The notes: a model not told the origin generated them from the sequence alone. Numbered from the stretch's first letter, positions 16,602 to 26,052 are shown. The stretch: 64,000 nucleotides of DNA from Lachnospiraceae bacterium (GCA_015056945.1 SVFH01000012.1:1-64000); one strand, 5' to 3'. Numbers and translations are program-made.

Positions 16602-18229
16602 TGGCTGATACAGAGCGTTTCTACGATGTGATTATTATAGGAGGCGGACCGGCAGGATTATCTGCCGCCATTTATCTGTGTCGTGCAAAGTACCGGGTAC
16701 TGGTGTTGGAAAAAGAGTCCTTTGGCGGTCAGATTACCATTACGCATGAGGTCGTGAATTACCCGGGTGTGGGTCTGTGCAGCGGCAAAGAATTAACAGA
16801 TACCATGTATAAGCAGGCGTCGTATTTCGGTGCGGACTTTCTGATTGCTGAGGCCACCGGTCTTCAATTGGAAGGGGATGTAAAAATTGTCCGTACGAAT
16901 CGGGGAGAGTATCGGTGCCTTGGCGTTTTGCTTGCAACCGGTGCACATCCGCGTACAGTGGGATTCAAGGGAGAAGAAGAGTATAAGGGACGCGGCGTTG
17001 CATATTGTGCAACTTGTGACGGAGAGTTTTTTACGGGAAAAGAAGTATTTGTTATCGGCGGCGGATTCGCAGCGGCAGAGGAGAGTGTTTTCCTTACCAA
17101 ATTTGCCAAACATGTTACGATTCTGATTCGCGGTGAAGATTTTTCCTGTGCCGCTGCAGTTGCAGATGAAGCAAGAAATCACGAAAAGATTGATGTGATT
17201 ACAAACACGGAAGTCGAGGAAGTCTCCGGGGAAAATGTGATAGCATATATCCGATACAGGAACCTTTTAACCGGAGAAATAACGGAGTACCGTGCAGCAC
17301 AAGGAGATCGTTTCGGCGTATTTGTATTTGTGGGTTATGCGCCTGAGACAGATCTTGTAAAAGGTATCGCTGATTTGAATGAACAGGGATATGTGATTAC
17401 GGATAAAACACAAAAGACGAATGTAGATGGATTATATGCTGCGGGTGACATCTGTGTGAAGCCTTTGCGACAGGTTGTTACAGCAACAAGTGACGGAGCA
17501 CTGGCGGCAACGGAATTGGAGAAATACGTGGCAAAAGTACAGGAAAGGACAGGACTTAAGGCGCAGGAGCCGTCAATAAGGGAGAAAGTACCACAGAAGA
17601 AGGAGACAGAGGAAGAGCAGTCAGGATTGTTGACGGCAGCAATGAAGGAGCAGTTAGAAACAGTATTTGCCAAAATGGAGAAGCCTCTGGTGTTGAAAGT
17701 GTATCCGGATCAGCGAAGCATTTCGGATGAATTGCAGAAATATGTGGAAGAACTGATAGCAATGACGGATAAGCTGAGTATGGAAATTGTAAAAGAAAAT
17801 ACGGAAGAATATGCACCGTGCGTCAGGCTGTTTCGTGAAGATGATTCTTATACGGGACTTGCTTTCCATGGTGTGCCGGGCGGACATGAATTCACTTCGT
17901 TTGTACTGGGATTATACAATGCAGCAGGACCGGGTCAGATGCTGGATGATGAAATAAAGCTACGGATTCGATCCCTGAAAAAACCTGTAGATATTAAAGT
18001 TCTGGTTTCACTCTCATGTACCATGTGTCCTGACCTGGTTGTAGCGACGCAACATCTTGCCGCGTTAGGAGATAAAGTTGTTTCAGAAGTATTTGACATT
18101 TCGCATTTTGAGAGTCTGAAAAATAAGTACAATGTAATGAGCGTTCCCTGTATGGTAATAGATGATGACCAGGTATACTTTGGGAAGAAAGAGATACAAC
18201 AGGTGTTGGAACTGATAGAAAAACAGTGA
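16601..18229 (+). CDS. AhpF-like peroxiredoxin reductase with permuted domain order
   Basis: A 542-residue flavoprotein that should reduce AhpC. In E. coli AhpF the tandem thioredoxin-fold domain is N-terminal; here the thioredoxin-reductase part comes first (residues 1-310, FAD motif IIGGGPAGLSAA, redox pair CATC at 136-139, NADPH loop VIGGGFAAAEESV) and the thioredoxin-fold part follows (about 340-542, redox pair CTMC at 473-476, then VPCMVI with a cis-Pro-like position). The linker is rich in Lys, Glu and Gln. It overlaps ahpC by one base. The permuted form occurs in other clostridia as far as I know. Confidence 0.88.
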   Translation: MADTERFYDVIIIGGGPAGLSAAIYLCRAKYRVLVLEKESFGGQITITHEVVNYPGVGLCSGKELTDTMYKQASYFGADFLIAEATGLQLEGDVKIVRTNRGEYRCLGVLLATGAHPRTVGFKGEEEYKGRGVAYCATCDGEFFTGKEVFVIGGGFAAAEESVFLTKFAKHVTILIRGEDFSCAAAVADEARNHEKIDVITNTEVEEVSGENVIAYIRYRNLLTGEITEYRAAQGDRFGVFVFVGYAPETDLVKGIADLNEQGYVITDKTQKTNVDGLYAAGDICVKPLRQVVTATSDGALAATELEKYVAKVQERTGLKAQEPSIREKVPQKKETEEEQSGLLTAAMKEQLETVFAKMEKPLVLKVYPDQRSISDELQKYVEELIAMTDKLSMEIVKENTEEYAPCVRLFREDDSYTGLAFHGVPGGHEFTSFVLGLYNAAGPGQMLDDEIKLRIRSLKKPVDIKVLVSLSCTMCPDLVVATQHLAALGDKVVSEVFDISHFESLKNKYNVMSVPCMVIDDDQVYFGKKEIQQVLELIEKQ

Positions 18230-18245
18230 TGGATGGAAAAAGGGA

Positions 18246-18274
18246 TTGACAAACACATTCGCCAATTGTAGAAT
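18246..18274 (+). promoter_or_regulatory. Promoter of BlaI/M56 operon 1
   Basis: TTGACA (18246-18251) and TAGAAT (18269-18274) with a 17-base spacer: a near-consensus promoter whose -10 element lies inside the operator. Confidence 0.85.
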
Positions 18275-18302
18275 GAAGGCGTATTCTACAATTGGCGAAT
18301 GT
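18255..18302 (+). promoter_or_regulatory. Operator: 20-bp perfect inverted repeat
   Basis: The arms 18255-18274 and 18283-18302 are perfect 20-base inverted repeats around an 8-base spacer. Each contains ATTGTAGAAT or its complement. It covers the -10 box and start of transcription, so binding of the BlaI-type repressor encoded next would block the operon. Confidence 0.85.
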
Positions 18303-18326
18303 TATTTAGAAAGAGAGAATGAGAAC

Positions 18327-18701
18327 ATGAAAAGATTACCTGATTCGGAGTTAGAGATTATGATGATTATTTGGGAATTCAACAGACCGGTTACAAGGTT
18401 TGAAATTGAAGCGGAAATGGGAGAAGGGCGGACAATTACGTCAACAACACTTTTGACGTTCCTGGCAAGGTTGCAGGAGAAAGGATTTCTTGCGGTAGAA
18501 AAGATGGGAAAGAACAATTTATATTCTCCGTTGGTTGAACAGGAAGTGTATATGCAGAAGGAGAGCAAAAATATATTGAAACGCCTGTATCGTAATTCTG
18601 CAAGGAATTTTCTTGCGGCATTGTACGATGGCAATAATCTGTCACAGGATGACTTGAAAGAATTGGAAGAATATATTCGTATGAAACGGGAAGAGGAATA
18701 G
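18327..18701 (+). CDS. BlaI/MecI-family transcriptional repressor 1
   Basis: A 124-residue winged-helix repressor (RLPDSELEIMMIIWEFNRPV, then the recognition region TITSTTLLTFLARLQEKGFL) with the acidic C-terminal helix of the family. In the known bla/mec systems it is inactivated when a membrane M56 peptidase senses a signal. I prefer the ATG at 18327; a longer frame from 18246 would translate the promoter and operator. It is followed by an M56 peptidase gene and preceded by a 20-bp dyad operator. The inducer is unknown and need not be a beta-lactam. Confidence 0.9.
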   Translation: MKRLPDSELEIMMIIWEFNRPVTRFEIEAEMGEGRTITSTTLLTFLARLQEKGFLAVEKMGKNNLYSPLVEQEVYMQKESKNILKRLYRNSARNFLAALYDGNNLSQDDLKELEEYIRMKREEE

Positions 18702-18729
18702 TACATACTTGGAAAGTGGGGATGAAACA

Positions 18730-20688
18730 GTGAGCGGATCATTAAAGAAAATAATCTGGCTGATTCTGATGGCAGAGTTTGTGATAATACATGCTACCGT
18801 ACTTATTAAGTTGTTTTTATATGACTATTATTTGTCGGTGTTCATTCTGGTTCTCGGAAGTCTGATTATGGCAGCTGTACAATATTTGAGTTACAGATTT
18901 TTTGTAAAAAGCTGTGCCTTAAATGTCAGCAGGTTTACTGATGAAGAACTGGAGATTATTACAAGTGAGGTATTTCGTGAAACGAAGTGTAATAAAGAAA
19001 AAGTGAGAGTATATGAAAACAGTAAGACGGTAACACCATTCGTAATGGGAGTTTTTAAGCAAAGTATCATTTTGCCACGGGAATGCAGAAGACTTCCCAA
19101 TTTGAAATTAATTCTGTTACATGAATGTTTTCATGTGAAAAGGAGAGATACATTATATAAGTATTTTATGATGATTGCTAACTGTTTTCTTTGGTTCCAT
19201 CCTTTGGCATATATGGTTCGTTATCTTAGTTATCAGGATATCGAGATTTCCTGCGATGAAGCTGTTGTTAAAGGAAAAAGCAAAGAAGAGCGTTTGCAAT
19301 ACGGAGAATTTCTGATTGCATCCGCCCGGAATATGAAAGAGGGAAGTGAGGTATTCAATGCCTATTGGAACAGCAGTAAAAGTATTTTGAAACACAGGAT
19401 CGAAGCCGTGATTGATGAAAACAGGAAATGGGATACGTTTGCAAAGGCAGCAATTGTTGTTATGGTTGCGGTTTCAGTTGTTTTCTGTGTTCTACTGTCT
19501 AAAGACTTACAGGAGGATTATGCGAAAGTGACGGCACCACCGAATGAATATGCCGGTGTGGTTGCACCGCCGCTGTATACCGATGAAGCTATACAGCAGA
19601 TGCTTTTGTTGGAGCCGATGGAACAAGAAGGATATCATTATTATTTCTTTTCAAAATATGATGCGAAATATCCGCCTAAAGAATTCGAAGAAATAGAGGC
19701 CGAAGCTTTAAATCCATGGCAGATGAAAATAAAATCGCCAGGACATTTTCGCGATGCGGCAGATGTGGCGATACAAAGGTTGTATTATTATTTGGAGAAT
19801 CAAACTGCTTTTGACAGCGATGCTTATGAACAATCCATACAGAACCGGTCGTATGAATTGGTCTATTCGACATTACTTGCAGGTGATATTGATAATTCCG
19901 TGTGGGGATATATCTGGAAAGTATATTGCAGTGATGTATCGACTTCGGAAAGTTTGCAAAACGGGTATGCGTTTGTGAAAGAAGGAGAGGATAACTGGTT
20001 GTATTATACGACTGCCGTGCAGATTAGAATGACAGAACCCTATTTATTTGAAGTGGTTGGTTTTGCGGATTTATATGATGTGAAAGAGGCCTATGAACAG
20101 AAATATGAAACGGAGATTCTATCCTATATTCCCCGGATTATTACCGCCAAGGCAAGCTCAGAAACAATGACGGTACTCGACTCTCAGAAGCAACTGGCCG
20201 ATGCATTTGCCGCAGAAAACGGAATTTCTGATGTGCGTATTTCGTTTCCTGATAATGCATTGGAAGGATATTTGCTGGGTATCATTGACCGCGCAGCGCT
20301 GCAGGTTATGTGTGTACTTTACAGAACGGAGGATGGAGGACACACTTGGAAACCTGTCAAGATGGATACTGTGGGAGCAGAGCATTCCGTGACGTACGAT
20401 TTTGCTTTCTTAAGCCGTGAGGAAGGCTATATGGCAATACACTCATTTTTTGACCAGGAGCCGGAACTGCTTCGAACGGAAGACGGCGGGATGACGTGGA
20501 CGAAGGTTCAATTTTCAGAAGAGATTACAGATTTTTGTCAGGCATTTTGTCCTGTATACTACAATGGAGAATATGTTGTATATGTCGGAAAAGAAGGAAG
20601 CGGTAAAGAGGAAGGAGAAAAGGCTTGTTATGAATCAGCAGACGGAGGGAAAACGTGGATTTATACAGGGCAAATCACATTTGACTGA
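18730..20688 (+). CDS. M56 (BlaR1-like) peptidase with C-terminal Asp-box repeats
   Basis: A membrane metallopeptidase of about 650 residues. Membrane segments occur near the N-terminus and again around FAKAAIVVMVAVSVVFCVLL, with the zinc motif HECFH (about residues 131-135) and SCDEAVV in the cytoplasmic part. The external C-terminal half is not a penicillin-binding domain: it carries three Asp-box motifs (TEDGGHTW, TEDGGMTW, SADGGKTW) typical of beta-propellers that bind glycans or other ligands. The start is uncertain: TTG at 18709 or GTG at 18730; GGGGA before the GTG favours the latter. It overlaps the next gene by 59 bases. Confidence 0.85.
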   Translation: MSGSLKKIIWLILMAEFVIIHATVLIKLFLYDYYLSVFILVLGSLIMAAVQYLSYRFFVKSCALNVSRFTDEELEIITSEVFRETKCNKEKVRVYENSKTVTPFVMGVFKQSIILPRECRRLPNLKLILLHECFHVKRRDTLYKYFMMIANCFLWFHPLAYMVRYLSYQDIEISCDEAVVKGKSKEERLQYGEFLIASARNMKEGSEVFNAYWNSSKSILKHRIEAVIDENRKWDTFAKAAIVVMVAVSVVFCVLLSKDLQEDYAKVTAPPNEYAGVVAPPLYTDEAIQQMLLLEPMEQEGYHYYFFSKYDAKYPPKEFEEIEAEALNPWQMKIKSPGHFRDAADVAIQRLYYYLENQTAFDSDAYEQSIQNRSYELVYSTLLAGDIDNSVWGYIWKVYCSDVSTSESLQNGYAFVKEGEDNWLYYTTAVQIRMTEPYLFEVVGFADLYDVKEAYEQKYETEILSYIPRIITAKASSETMTVLDSQKQLADAFAAENGISDVRISFPDNALEGYLLGIIDRAALQVMCVLYRTEDGGHTWKPVKMDTVGAEHSVTYDFAFLSREEGYMAIHSFFDQEPELLRTEDGGMTWTKVQFSEEITDFCQAFCPVYYNGEYVVYVGKEGSGKEEGEKACYESADGGKTWIYTGQITFD

Positions 20689-21892
20689 ATTGGCGCGAAA
20701 AATAGTATTTCTGAAAATGCTGAGCAATCCGGTTTTTATTTTGGTTTACTGGTATTTTTGCAGAACACTGTATTTATTCTGTATGTTCGGCGGAGTGAAG
20801 AAAAGAGTCCCTTTGTTAGTTCTGTGTACAGCTTTTTTTGTGATGTATCTGATACTGTATTGTATCAGGATTCGCAGAATGAAAGTTGCAGAAGCAATAC
20901 CGGAACAGATGGGCACGGTGAAATGGTATGGTTGTACGAAAGATTGGTTTTACCGATTTGAAAAGGGAAATACATTCTGCGCAAAGAAGTGTGACGGAGA
21001 AGAAAAAGATTATCTTTATTTGAAGTATTCTGCATTGCCTGTGTATAAGAATTTTTTCTGGAAAATTCCGGCATGTTTGATTCTTTGTTTGATTACAGGG
21101 ATGACGGTTTGGGGCGTGATAAAGAGCGGGACAAATCTGAATGGTAAATTGGCATGGAAACTGTTTGAATGGAAGCAACAGGTAGCGATGAATCAAGAAC
21201 AGGAAGACAGTACGATTGCGCTACCGGAAAGTGAGAAAGAGAATATTGCGGAACCTGCGGATGGATTACGGAAAGAGGAGGATGCGGAAAACAAAGAAAC
21301 TGACACCCTACAATATCCCGATGATGAATTGTACGGAAGAACGGAATTGGCAGAGCGATACTATGAGAATGAAAATGGTGAAACAGAATACCATTACGAG
21401 GTGTATCAATATTACTTGTCCGATGTTAAATTTCAGAAGGTAAATGAAACATTACAAAGCATTTATTCTGCAAAAGCGCTGGAGTACGAAACTTATTATG
21501 AGACAAAGGCATCGAAAGGCGGCTTTGTATATCCTGAATCTGAAATGATTCCGCAAGGGGAGTATGAAGAAAAAACATGGTATTTGGCTTGTGTAACATA
21601 TGTGGGAGAAGACTACGTCAGTATTCTTTTTAATGAGGTAACATATTGGCCGGGCGCGGCGCATCCGAATTCTTATTTTTCACCGGTGACAATAAAGGTT
21701 GAGAGCGGTGAGGTGATGCAGGCAGAAGAAATACTGGGGCGTACGCAGGCAGAGGTTTCAAGGGAAATCTATGGTGATGAACGGTTGAGTACAAAGGACT
21801 ATGGTTTCTATCTGTATGGAGAGGAAGTACATTTCATATACAGGTTTAACCGATTTGTAGAGGAAGTTATAGTTCCAAGAGAAGTAGAATAA
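20630..21892 (+). CDS. Membrane protein with RsiV-like DUF3298 extracellular domain
   Basis: A protein of 420 residues whose start (ATG 20630) follows GAAGGAG and overlaps the end of the M56 gene. Two or three membrane segments lie in the first 180 residues (FILVYWYFCRTLYLFCMFGG, LLVLCTAFFVMYLILYC, ACLILCLITGMTVWGVI). A Glu-rich linker leads to an external domain with YVGEDYVSILFNEVTYWPGA and AAHPNSYF, the core of the DUF3298/PdaC fold seen in the lysozyme-binding anti-sigma factor RsiV. With the M56 peptidase it may form a sensing unit for a wall-directed agent; the ligand is inference. Confidence 0.7.
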   Translation: MNQQTEGKRGFIQGKSHLTELARKIVFLKMLSNPVFILVYWYFCRTLYLFCMFGGVKKRVPLLVLCTAFFVMYLILYCIRIRRMKVAEAIPEQMGTVKWYGCTKDWFYRFEKGNTFCAKKCDGEEKDYLYLKYSALPVYKNFFWKIPACLILCLITGMTVWGVIKSGTNLNGKLAWKLFEWKQQVAMNQEQEDSTIALPESEKENIAEPADGLRKEEDAENKETDTLQYPDDELYGRTELAERYYENENGETEYHYEVYQYYLSDVKFQKVNETLQSIYSAKALEYETYYETKASKGGFVYPESEMIPQGEYEEKTWYLACVTYVGEDYVSILFNEVTYWPGAAHPNSYFSPVTIKVESGEVMQAEEILGRTQAEVSREIYGDERLSTKDYGFYLYGEEVHFIYRFNRFVEEVIVPREVE

Positions 21893-21952
21893 GATGGTAG
21901 ACACAATGTTACAAGCATATGCAAAAAAGAAGGAATGCTAAATAAATAGGTA

Positions 21953-21981
21953 TTGAAAGTATTTCGGTATGCCGATATAAT
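21953..21981 (+). promoter_or_regulatory. Promoter and probable operator of the HTH/HipA-like pair
   Basis: TTGAAA (21953-21958) and TATAAT (21976-21981), spacer 17. TCGG/CCGA at 21964-21975 forms a small dyad between the two boxes, a likely autoregulation site for the HTH protein. Confidence 0.7.
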
Positions 21982-22002
21982 ATAAACTGGAGGGTATGCA
22001 AT

Positions 22003-22422
22003 ATGATAATAGACAATTTGCTTGTGAAACGTGGATTGACAAAATATAGATTAGCGGTTAAGGCAGAGATTCCACATGCGACGTTAAACGATATATGTAG
22101 CGGGAAAACCCGGATTGAAAAATGTTCTGCTGAAACGGTGTATAAATTGGCAAAGGTTTTGGAGGTGCCGATGGAATTGCTGACAGAAGATGGAATCTAT
22201 CAGTCAAAGCGTGAAAAAGCATATGAGTATGGTTTGCCGGAATATTTACAACATGATTTGGATGCATATAAAGAGGGACTAAAAAATAAGAGTACACTTT
22301 TGGATTGTTTATGGTCTGAACTTTATGGAAGTATCAATTTGGCACAGATTAGTGATGGTATAATTACATCGGAGCATGCCGACTATCTTAGGAATAAATA
22401 CTTGTTTGGAGGGGAAAAATGA
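22003..22422 (+). CDS. XRE-family HTH protein (HipB-like partner)
   Basis: A 139-residue protein with an N-terminal helix-turn-helix (residues about 5-60: VKRGLTKYRLAVKAEIPHAT, then NDICSGKTRI) and a helical C-terminal part of unknown fold. It overlaps the next gene by 4 bases (ATGA), so the two are translated together. The arrangement resembles HipB-HipA, in which the HTH protein binds and restrains the kinase and represses the operon. A GGAGGG ribosome site precedes the ATG. Confidence 0.8.
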   Translation: MIIDNLLVKRGLTKYRLAVKAEIPHATLNDICSGKTRIEKCSAETVYKLAKVLEVPMELLTEDGIYQSKREKAYEYGLPEYLQHDLDAYKEGLKNKSTLLDCLWSELYGSINLAQISDGIITSEHADYLRNKYLFGGEK

Positions 22423-23318
22423 TTGATTTTACGAATTGCAGGGTGGTTCCGGGAAGGGCATACAATGGTGCCAACGGAAGTAAAATAGCAGTTGAGTACA
22501 ATGGCGAAGTGTATATGTTGAAGTTCCCGCCTTCAGGAGAAAAGAAACCTACGGAATTATCTTATACAAACAGCTGTATAAGTGAGCATATTGCAAGTAG
22601 TATATTTAATTTGATTGGAATCAGAGCACAGGAAACATTACTTGGGACGTATACAGTGAAAGCGAAAACAAAAATCGTATGTGCATGTAAAGATTTTACA
22701 GTTGATGGAAAGCGATTGTTCGATTTTTGTGCGATTAAGAATACAATTATTGATTCGGATAGTAATGGTAGTGGAACGGAACTGGAAGATATCATGGATA
22801 CTATTGAGAGACAAAAGTATGTTGCACCGCATATTTTGCGAGAACACTTTTGGGATGTATTTGTGACAGACGCTCTGCTGGGAAATTTTGACAGGCATAA
22901 TGGAAATTGGGGATTTCTCTATGATGACAGCAGATGTGAGGCAGAAATAGCTCCTATTTATGATTGTGGAAGCTGTTTGTTGCCACAGGCAGATGATAAA
23001 ATAATGCAGAGAATTCTTCTGAACGAAGAAGAGTTGTATGCAAGAATATATCAATTCCCGACTTCGGCGATAAAGCAAAATAATCGAAAAATTAACTATT
23101 GGGATTTTATGAGTAAAGCTGAAAATGAAGATTGTAATAAGGCATTAATCAGAATTGTGCAAAGGTTGGATATAGGTAAAATTGAGAATTTGATTGATAC
23201 TACTTTGTATATTTCAGATTTGCAGAAAGAGTTTTATAAGATGTATCTTAGAAAAAGGTTTGAATTAATTATCAGACCTGCATATGAACGAGCTAAATTG
23301 AAAAGTAAAAACAATTGA
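22419..23318 (+). CDS. HipA-like/CtkA-like Ser/Thr kinase
   Basis: A 299-residue kinase of the HipA superfamily. The catalytic loop reads GNFDRHNGNWGF with Asp158 and Asn163, and the metal-binding aspartate is in APIYDCGS (Asp182). It lacks the N-terminal subdomain of E. coli HipA, so its length and layout are closer to the stand-alone CtkA-type kinases. With the upstream HTH gene it could form a toxin-antitoxin pair or a regulatory kinase; the target is unknown. The coding sequence is visibly more A+T-rich than the M56 genes on either side, which hints at separate acquisition. Confidence 0.8.
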   Translation: MIDFTNCRVVPGRAYNGANGSKIAVEYNGEVYMLKFPPSGEKKPTELSYTNSCISEHIASSIFNLIGIRAQETLLGTYTVKAKTKIVCACKDFTVDGKRLFDFCAIKNTIIDSDSNGSGTELEDIMDTIERQKYVAPHILREHFWDVFVTDALLGNFDRHNGNWGFLYDDSRCEAEIAPIYDCGSCLLPQADDKIMQRILLNEEELYARIYQFPTSAIKQNNRKINYWDFMSKAENEDCNKALIRIVQRLDIGKIENLIDTTLYISDLQKEFYKMYLRKRFELIIRPAYERAKLKSKNN

Positions 23319-23371
23319 CAAACGAGGTCGAATGCGTTAGACTAAGTAAAAAGGTTTAATGTATTCGACCT
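23315..23371 (+). promoter_or_regulatory. Promoter and operator of BlaI/M56 operon 2
   Basis: TTGACA (23315-23320, overlapping the stop of the HipA-like gene) and TAGACT (23338-23343) with a 17-base spacer. AGGTCGAAT (23325-23333) and ATTCGACCT (23363-23371) are perfect 9-base arms that bracket the -10 box and start site, a likely operator for the BlaI-type protein that follows. Confidence 0.75.
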
Positions 23372-23397
23372 TTTGCTTTTGGAAAGGACTGATGAAA

Positions 23398-23760
23398 ATG
23401 GAAACACCGAAGATTTTTGAAAGTGAATATCGTTTCTGCCTGATTCTGTGGGAGCATGAACCTGTAAAAAGTACCGAATTGGTGAAGCTTTGTCAGGAAG
23501 AACTGGGCTGGAAAAAGGCCACAACGTATACGGTTATTAAGCGTCTTGCAGAGCGCGGCGTACTAAAAAGTGAGGATGCGATAGTAACGTCTTTGATTTC
23601 AAGAGAAGAAGCGCAGACGGCAGAGCTGGATGAATTGGTAGAGAAGACTTTTGGCGGTTCATTGCCGGCGTTTATTGCAGCCTTTGGAAGACGGCAGAAA
23701 TTATCGGACGCACAGTTAAGTGAGTTGCAGGAATTGATAGATTCTTATAAGGGGGAATAA
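23398..23760 (+). CDS. BlaI/MecI-family transcriptional repressor 2
   Basis: A 120-residue winged-helix repressor (FESEYRFCLILWEHEPVKST and WKKATTYTVIKRLAERGVL) of the BlaI/CopY type. The start at 23398 has AAAGGA 9 bases before it; ATG 23392 is also possible. It is followed after 3 bases by a second M56 peptidase gene. It is divergent in sequence from repressor 1 and has a different operator, so the two operons should respond independently. Confidence 0.88.
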   Translation: METPKIFESEYRFCLILWEHEPVKSTELVKLCQEELGWKKATTYTVIKRLAERGVLKSEDAIVTSLISREEAQTAELDELVEKTFGGSLPAFIAAFGRRQKLSDAQLSELQELIDSYKGE

Positions 23761-23763
23761 CAG

Positions 23764-26028
23764 ATGAATGGTTTTATGACAGAATTTTTTTATATGTCTT
23801 TGACAGCATCGTATCTGGTTATAATCATTCTTTTATTAAGATTATTTCTGGACAAAGCCCCTAAGTGGATTCGCGTAATCCTGTGGGGTATGGTCGGAAT
23901 CAGGCTTCTGCTTCCGATTCGGCTGGAAAGCGCTTTCAGCCTGATTCCGCGCGTGATGACACCGCGTACGGCAGATATTGCAGGAGGTTCTGCGGATACA
24001 ATGAATCAGGTAGCACAAGTGCAGGCGCCGGTTTTACCGAACCTTGATGCGGGTGCCGGGTTCGTATCTTCCGGCACAGAGGCGATGGTACAACAGACAC
24101 CGGGAATTTCGTGGATGACCATTCTTTTTATCGTATGGGCAGCAGGAGTTACGTTGATGCTTGCATACTGCATTGCAAGCTATGTACGTTTGTCTGTCCG
24201 CATGCGGGAAGCGGTAAAATATGCCGGGAACGGATCCTTGATTTATCAAAGTGAACGGGTAGATTCTCCTTTTGTGCTCGGCATCCGGAACCCCTGTATT
24301 TATATTCCTTTTTCGTTAAAAGGCGAAGAACTTGAATGTGTTATCGCACATGAAAAAGCGCATATTGCAAGAAAAGACCATCTCGTCAAACCGTTTGCAT
24401 TTCTTTTATTGGCATTGCATTGGTTTAATCCTTTTATCTGGATTGCATATATTTCACTCTGTCGGGATATAGAGCTTGCCTGTGATGAGAAGGCAATCCG
24501 TACGCTCGGGGAAGGACGGAAAGGCGCATATTCACAGGCATTACTGAAATGTAGCGTATCGCGTCGAAGCATTGCAGCCTGCCCGGTTGCATTCGGGGAG
24601 ACAGGCATAAAGGGTCGTATTAAAAATGTGTTATATTACAAAAAGCCGGCGTTTTGGATTATAGTTGTTTCTCTTTTATTATGTGTCGCAGTCGGTGTTT
24701 GTTTTCTGACGAATCCTCGTCAGGAGGGAGAGAGGGAAGTTGTAAGTGAAGTTACGAATGAGGGAGAGGGACAGAATGAGCAGTCTGTGAAGGAAGAGCA
24801 GGAATCCCCGACGCATATGGAGGAGCAAGAACCGCCGAAACCTCCGGTCCTGCTTTTGCAGAATGCATTGTCAAGTAAGCTTGACTATGTTGAAGTTGGA
24901 GCTGAAACCTATCAGTGGGGGGAACTACGGGCCAATACTGGCACGGAAATGTGGGAAGCTTTAGATAGTGAGAATTCGTCCATGGCGTATTATGAGGAAG
25001 AAGGCTTATTTCCGACAGCTGCAGTGAAAGGACAGGAATGGATAACATTGTCGGGGGAGGAAGGAACTCCCTATATGATGAGCTATACCAATATGGAGTC
25101 TGCGAGCACAACAGGGAGATATGGTGGAGAATTGCCGGATAAAGTTACGATTCGCGAGTATGATCTTTTGAGTCTGGCAGATGTTTATGCGCAACCAATC
25201 AGCGAAGTGACAAGTGATGCCGATATCCCCTTCATTATGTATCCCGGTCGCATTTATGAAGTTGTCGCAGAATGGAATCTGGGGCAGTACGGATATCGTG
25301 GATTCTATGGTAGTGTAAGCTACTGCTTTGCGACTTCAGATATGACAGGGGATGCTTCGCAGACAGAAGATACCGTAGTGTTTGATGCAGTAATCAAAGA
25401 AATGATGGTGGATACCAAAGACTGTATCTGTATCTCATCCGAAAGTGACGAATATCCCGGTGCATTTGTTTTGAAAATTCCGGAAACATTGATGGATAAA
25501 AATAAGCTTTATGCGGGTGGGTTGTTACAAATCACTGCACGGGAAACAGGTGAGATGCATAACAATATGAAGGTGCTGGAGGCGATAGAAATCAGAATGC
25601 ATCCGATTAATAATGACCCGGGCGGAGCATTTGAACCGGCAGTGGGAAGCAAGGTAGAGTATGAGGTAAATACGCTACCTGATGTCAAGCTTTCCATGAA
25701 TAAATACAAATCATGGGAAGGAGAAGTATCACTTCGCAACAATGCGGAAGAATCCTATACGTACGGCGAATGGTTTGAAATTCAATATAAGTACGGAGAA
25801 GAATGGCACCGCGTGCCGTACATAAGCGAGTTTGGTTATTATGATATTGCCTATGCACTTCCTGCCGGTAAAAGTGAGGCAATTCACATAAACTGGTCAA
25901 AAATCTACGGGGAACTGCCCGTTGGTACCTACCGCATTGTAAAGGACGTCACTGATTACCGCTCACCGGGAGATTATGATAAACATTATCTGGCAGCAGA
26001 ATTTGAGATTATGCCATCGGAAGAGTAA
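23764..26028 (+). CDS. M56 (BlaR1-like) peptidase with Ig-like C-terminal domain
   Basis: A 754-residue membrane peptidase. Membrane segments are at about 10-28, 36-52, 117-137 and 297-316; the zinc motif HEKAH is at 196-200 with LACDEKAIR downstream. After the last membrane segment comes an acidic, Glu/Gln-rich linker and an external part of about 420 residues. Its end (WFEIQYKYGEEWHRVPY, then LPAGKSEAIHINW and YGELPVGTYRIVK) resembles an immunoglobulin-like domain family of Firmicute surface proteins. No penicillin-binding domain is visible, so the signal is unknown. It should cleave or inactivate repressor 2. Confidence 0.85.
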   Translation: MNGFMTEFFYMSLTASYLVIIILLLRLFLDKAPKWIRVILWGMVGIRLLLPIRLESAFSLIPRVMTPRTADIAGGSADTMNQVAQVQAPVLPNLDAGAGFVSSGTEAMVQQTPGISWMTILFIVWAAGVTLMLAYCIASYVRLSVRMREAVKYAGNGSLIYQSERVDSPFVLGIRNPCIYIPFSLKGEELECVIAHEKAHIARKDHLVKPFAFLLLALHWFNPFIWIAYISLCRDIELACDEKAIRTLGEGRKGAYSQALLKCSVSRRSIAACPVAFGETGIKGRIKNVLYYKKPAFWIIVVSLLLCVAVGVCFLTNPRQEGEREVVSEVTNEGEGQNEQSVKEEQESPTHMEEQEPPKPPVLLLQNALSSKLDYVEVGAETYQWGELRANTGTEMWEALDSENSSMAYYEEEGLFPTAAVKGQEWITLSGEEGTPYMMSYTNMESASTTGRYGGELPDKVTIREYDLLSLADVYAQPISEVTSDADIPFIMYPGRIYEVVAEWNLGQYGYRGFYGSVSYCFATSDMTGDASQTEDTVVFDAVIKEMMVDTKDCICISSESDEYPGAFVLKIPETLMDKNKLYAGGLLQITARETGEMHNNMKVLEAIEIRMHPINNDPGGAFEPAVGSKVEYEVNTLPDVKLSMNKYKSWEGEVSLRNNAEESYTYGEWFEIQYKYGEEWHRVPYISEFGYYDIAYALPAGKSEAIHINWSKIYGELPVGTYRIVKDVTDYRSPGDYDKHYLAAEFEIMPSEE

Positions 26029-26052
26029 GAAATAATCACATTTGCAATTGTC

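Noticed and set aside
22003-23318. Firm call as a toxin-antitoxin or phage-defence system
   Set aside because: The HTH/HipA-like layout fits, but the kinase is CtkA-like and nothing in the sequence shows toxicity or defence.
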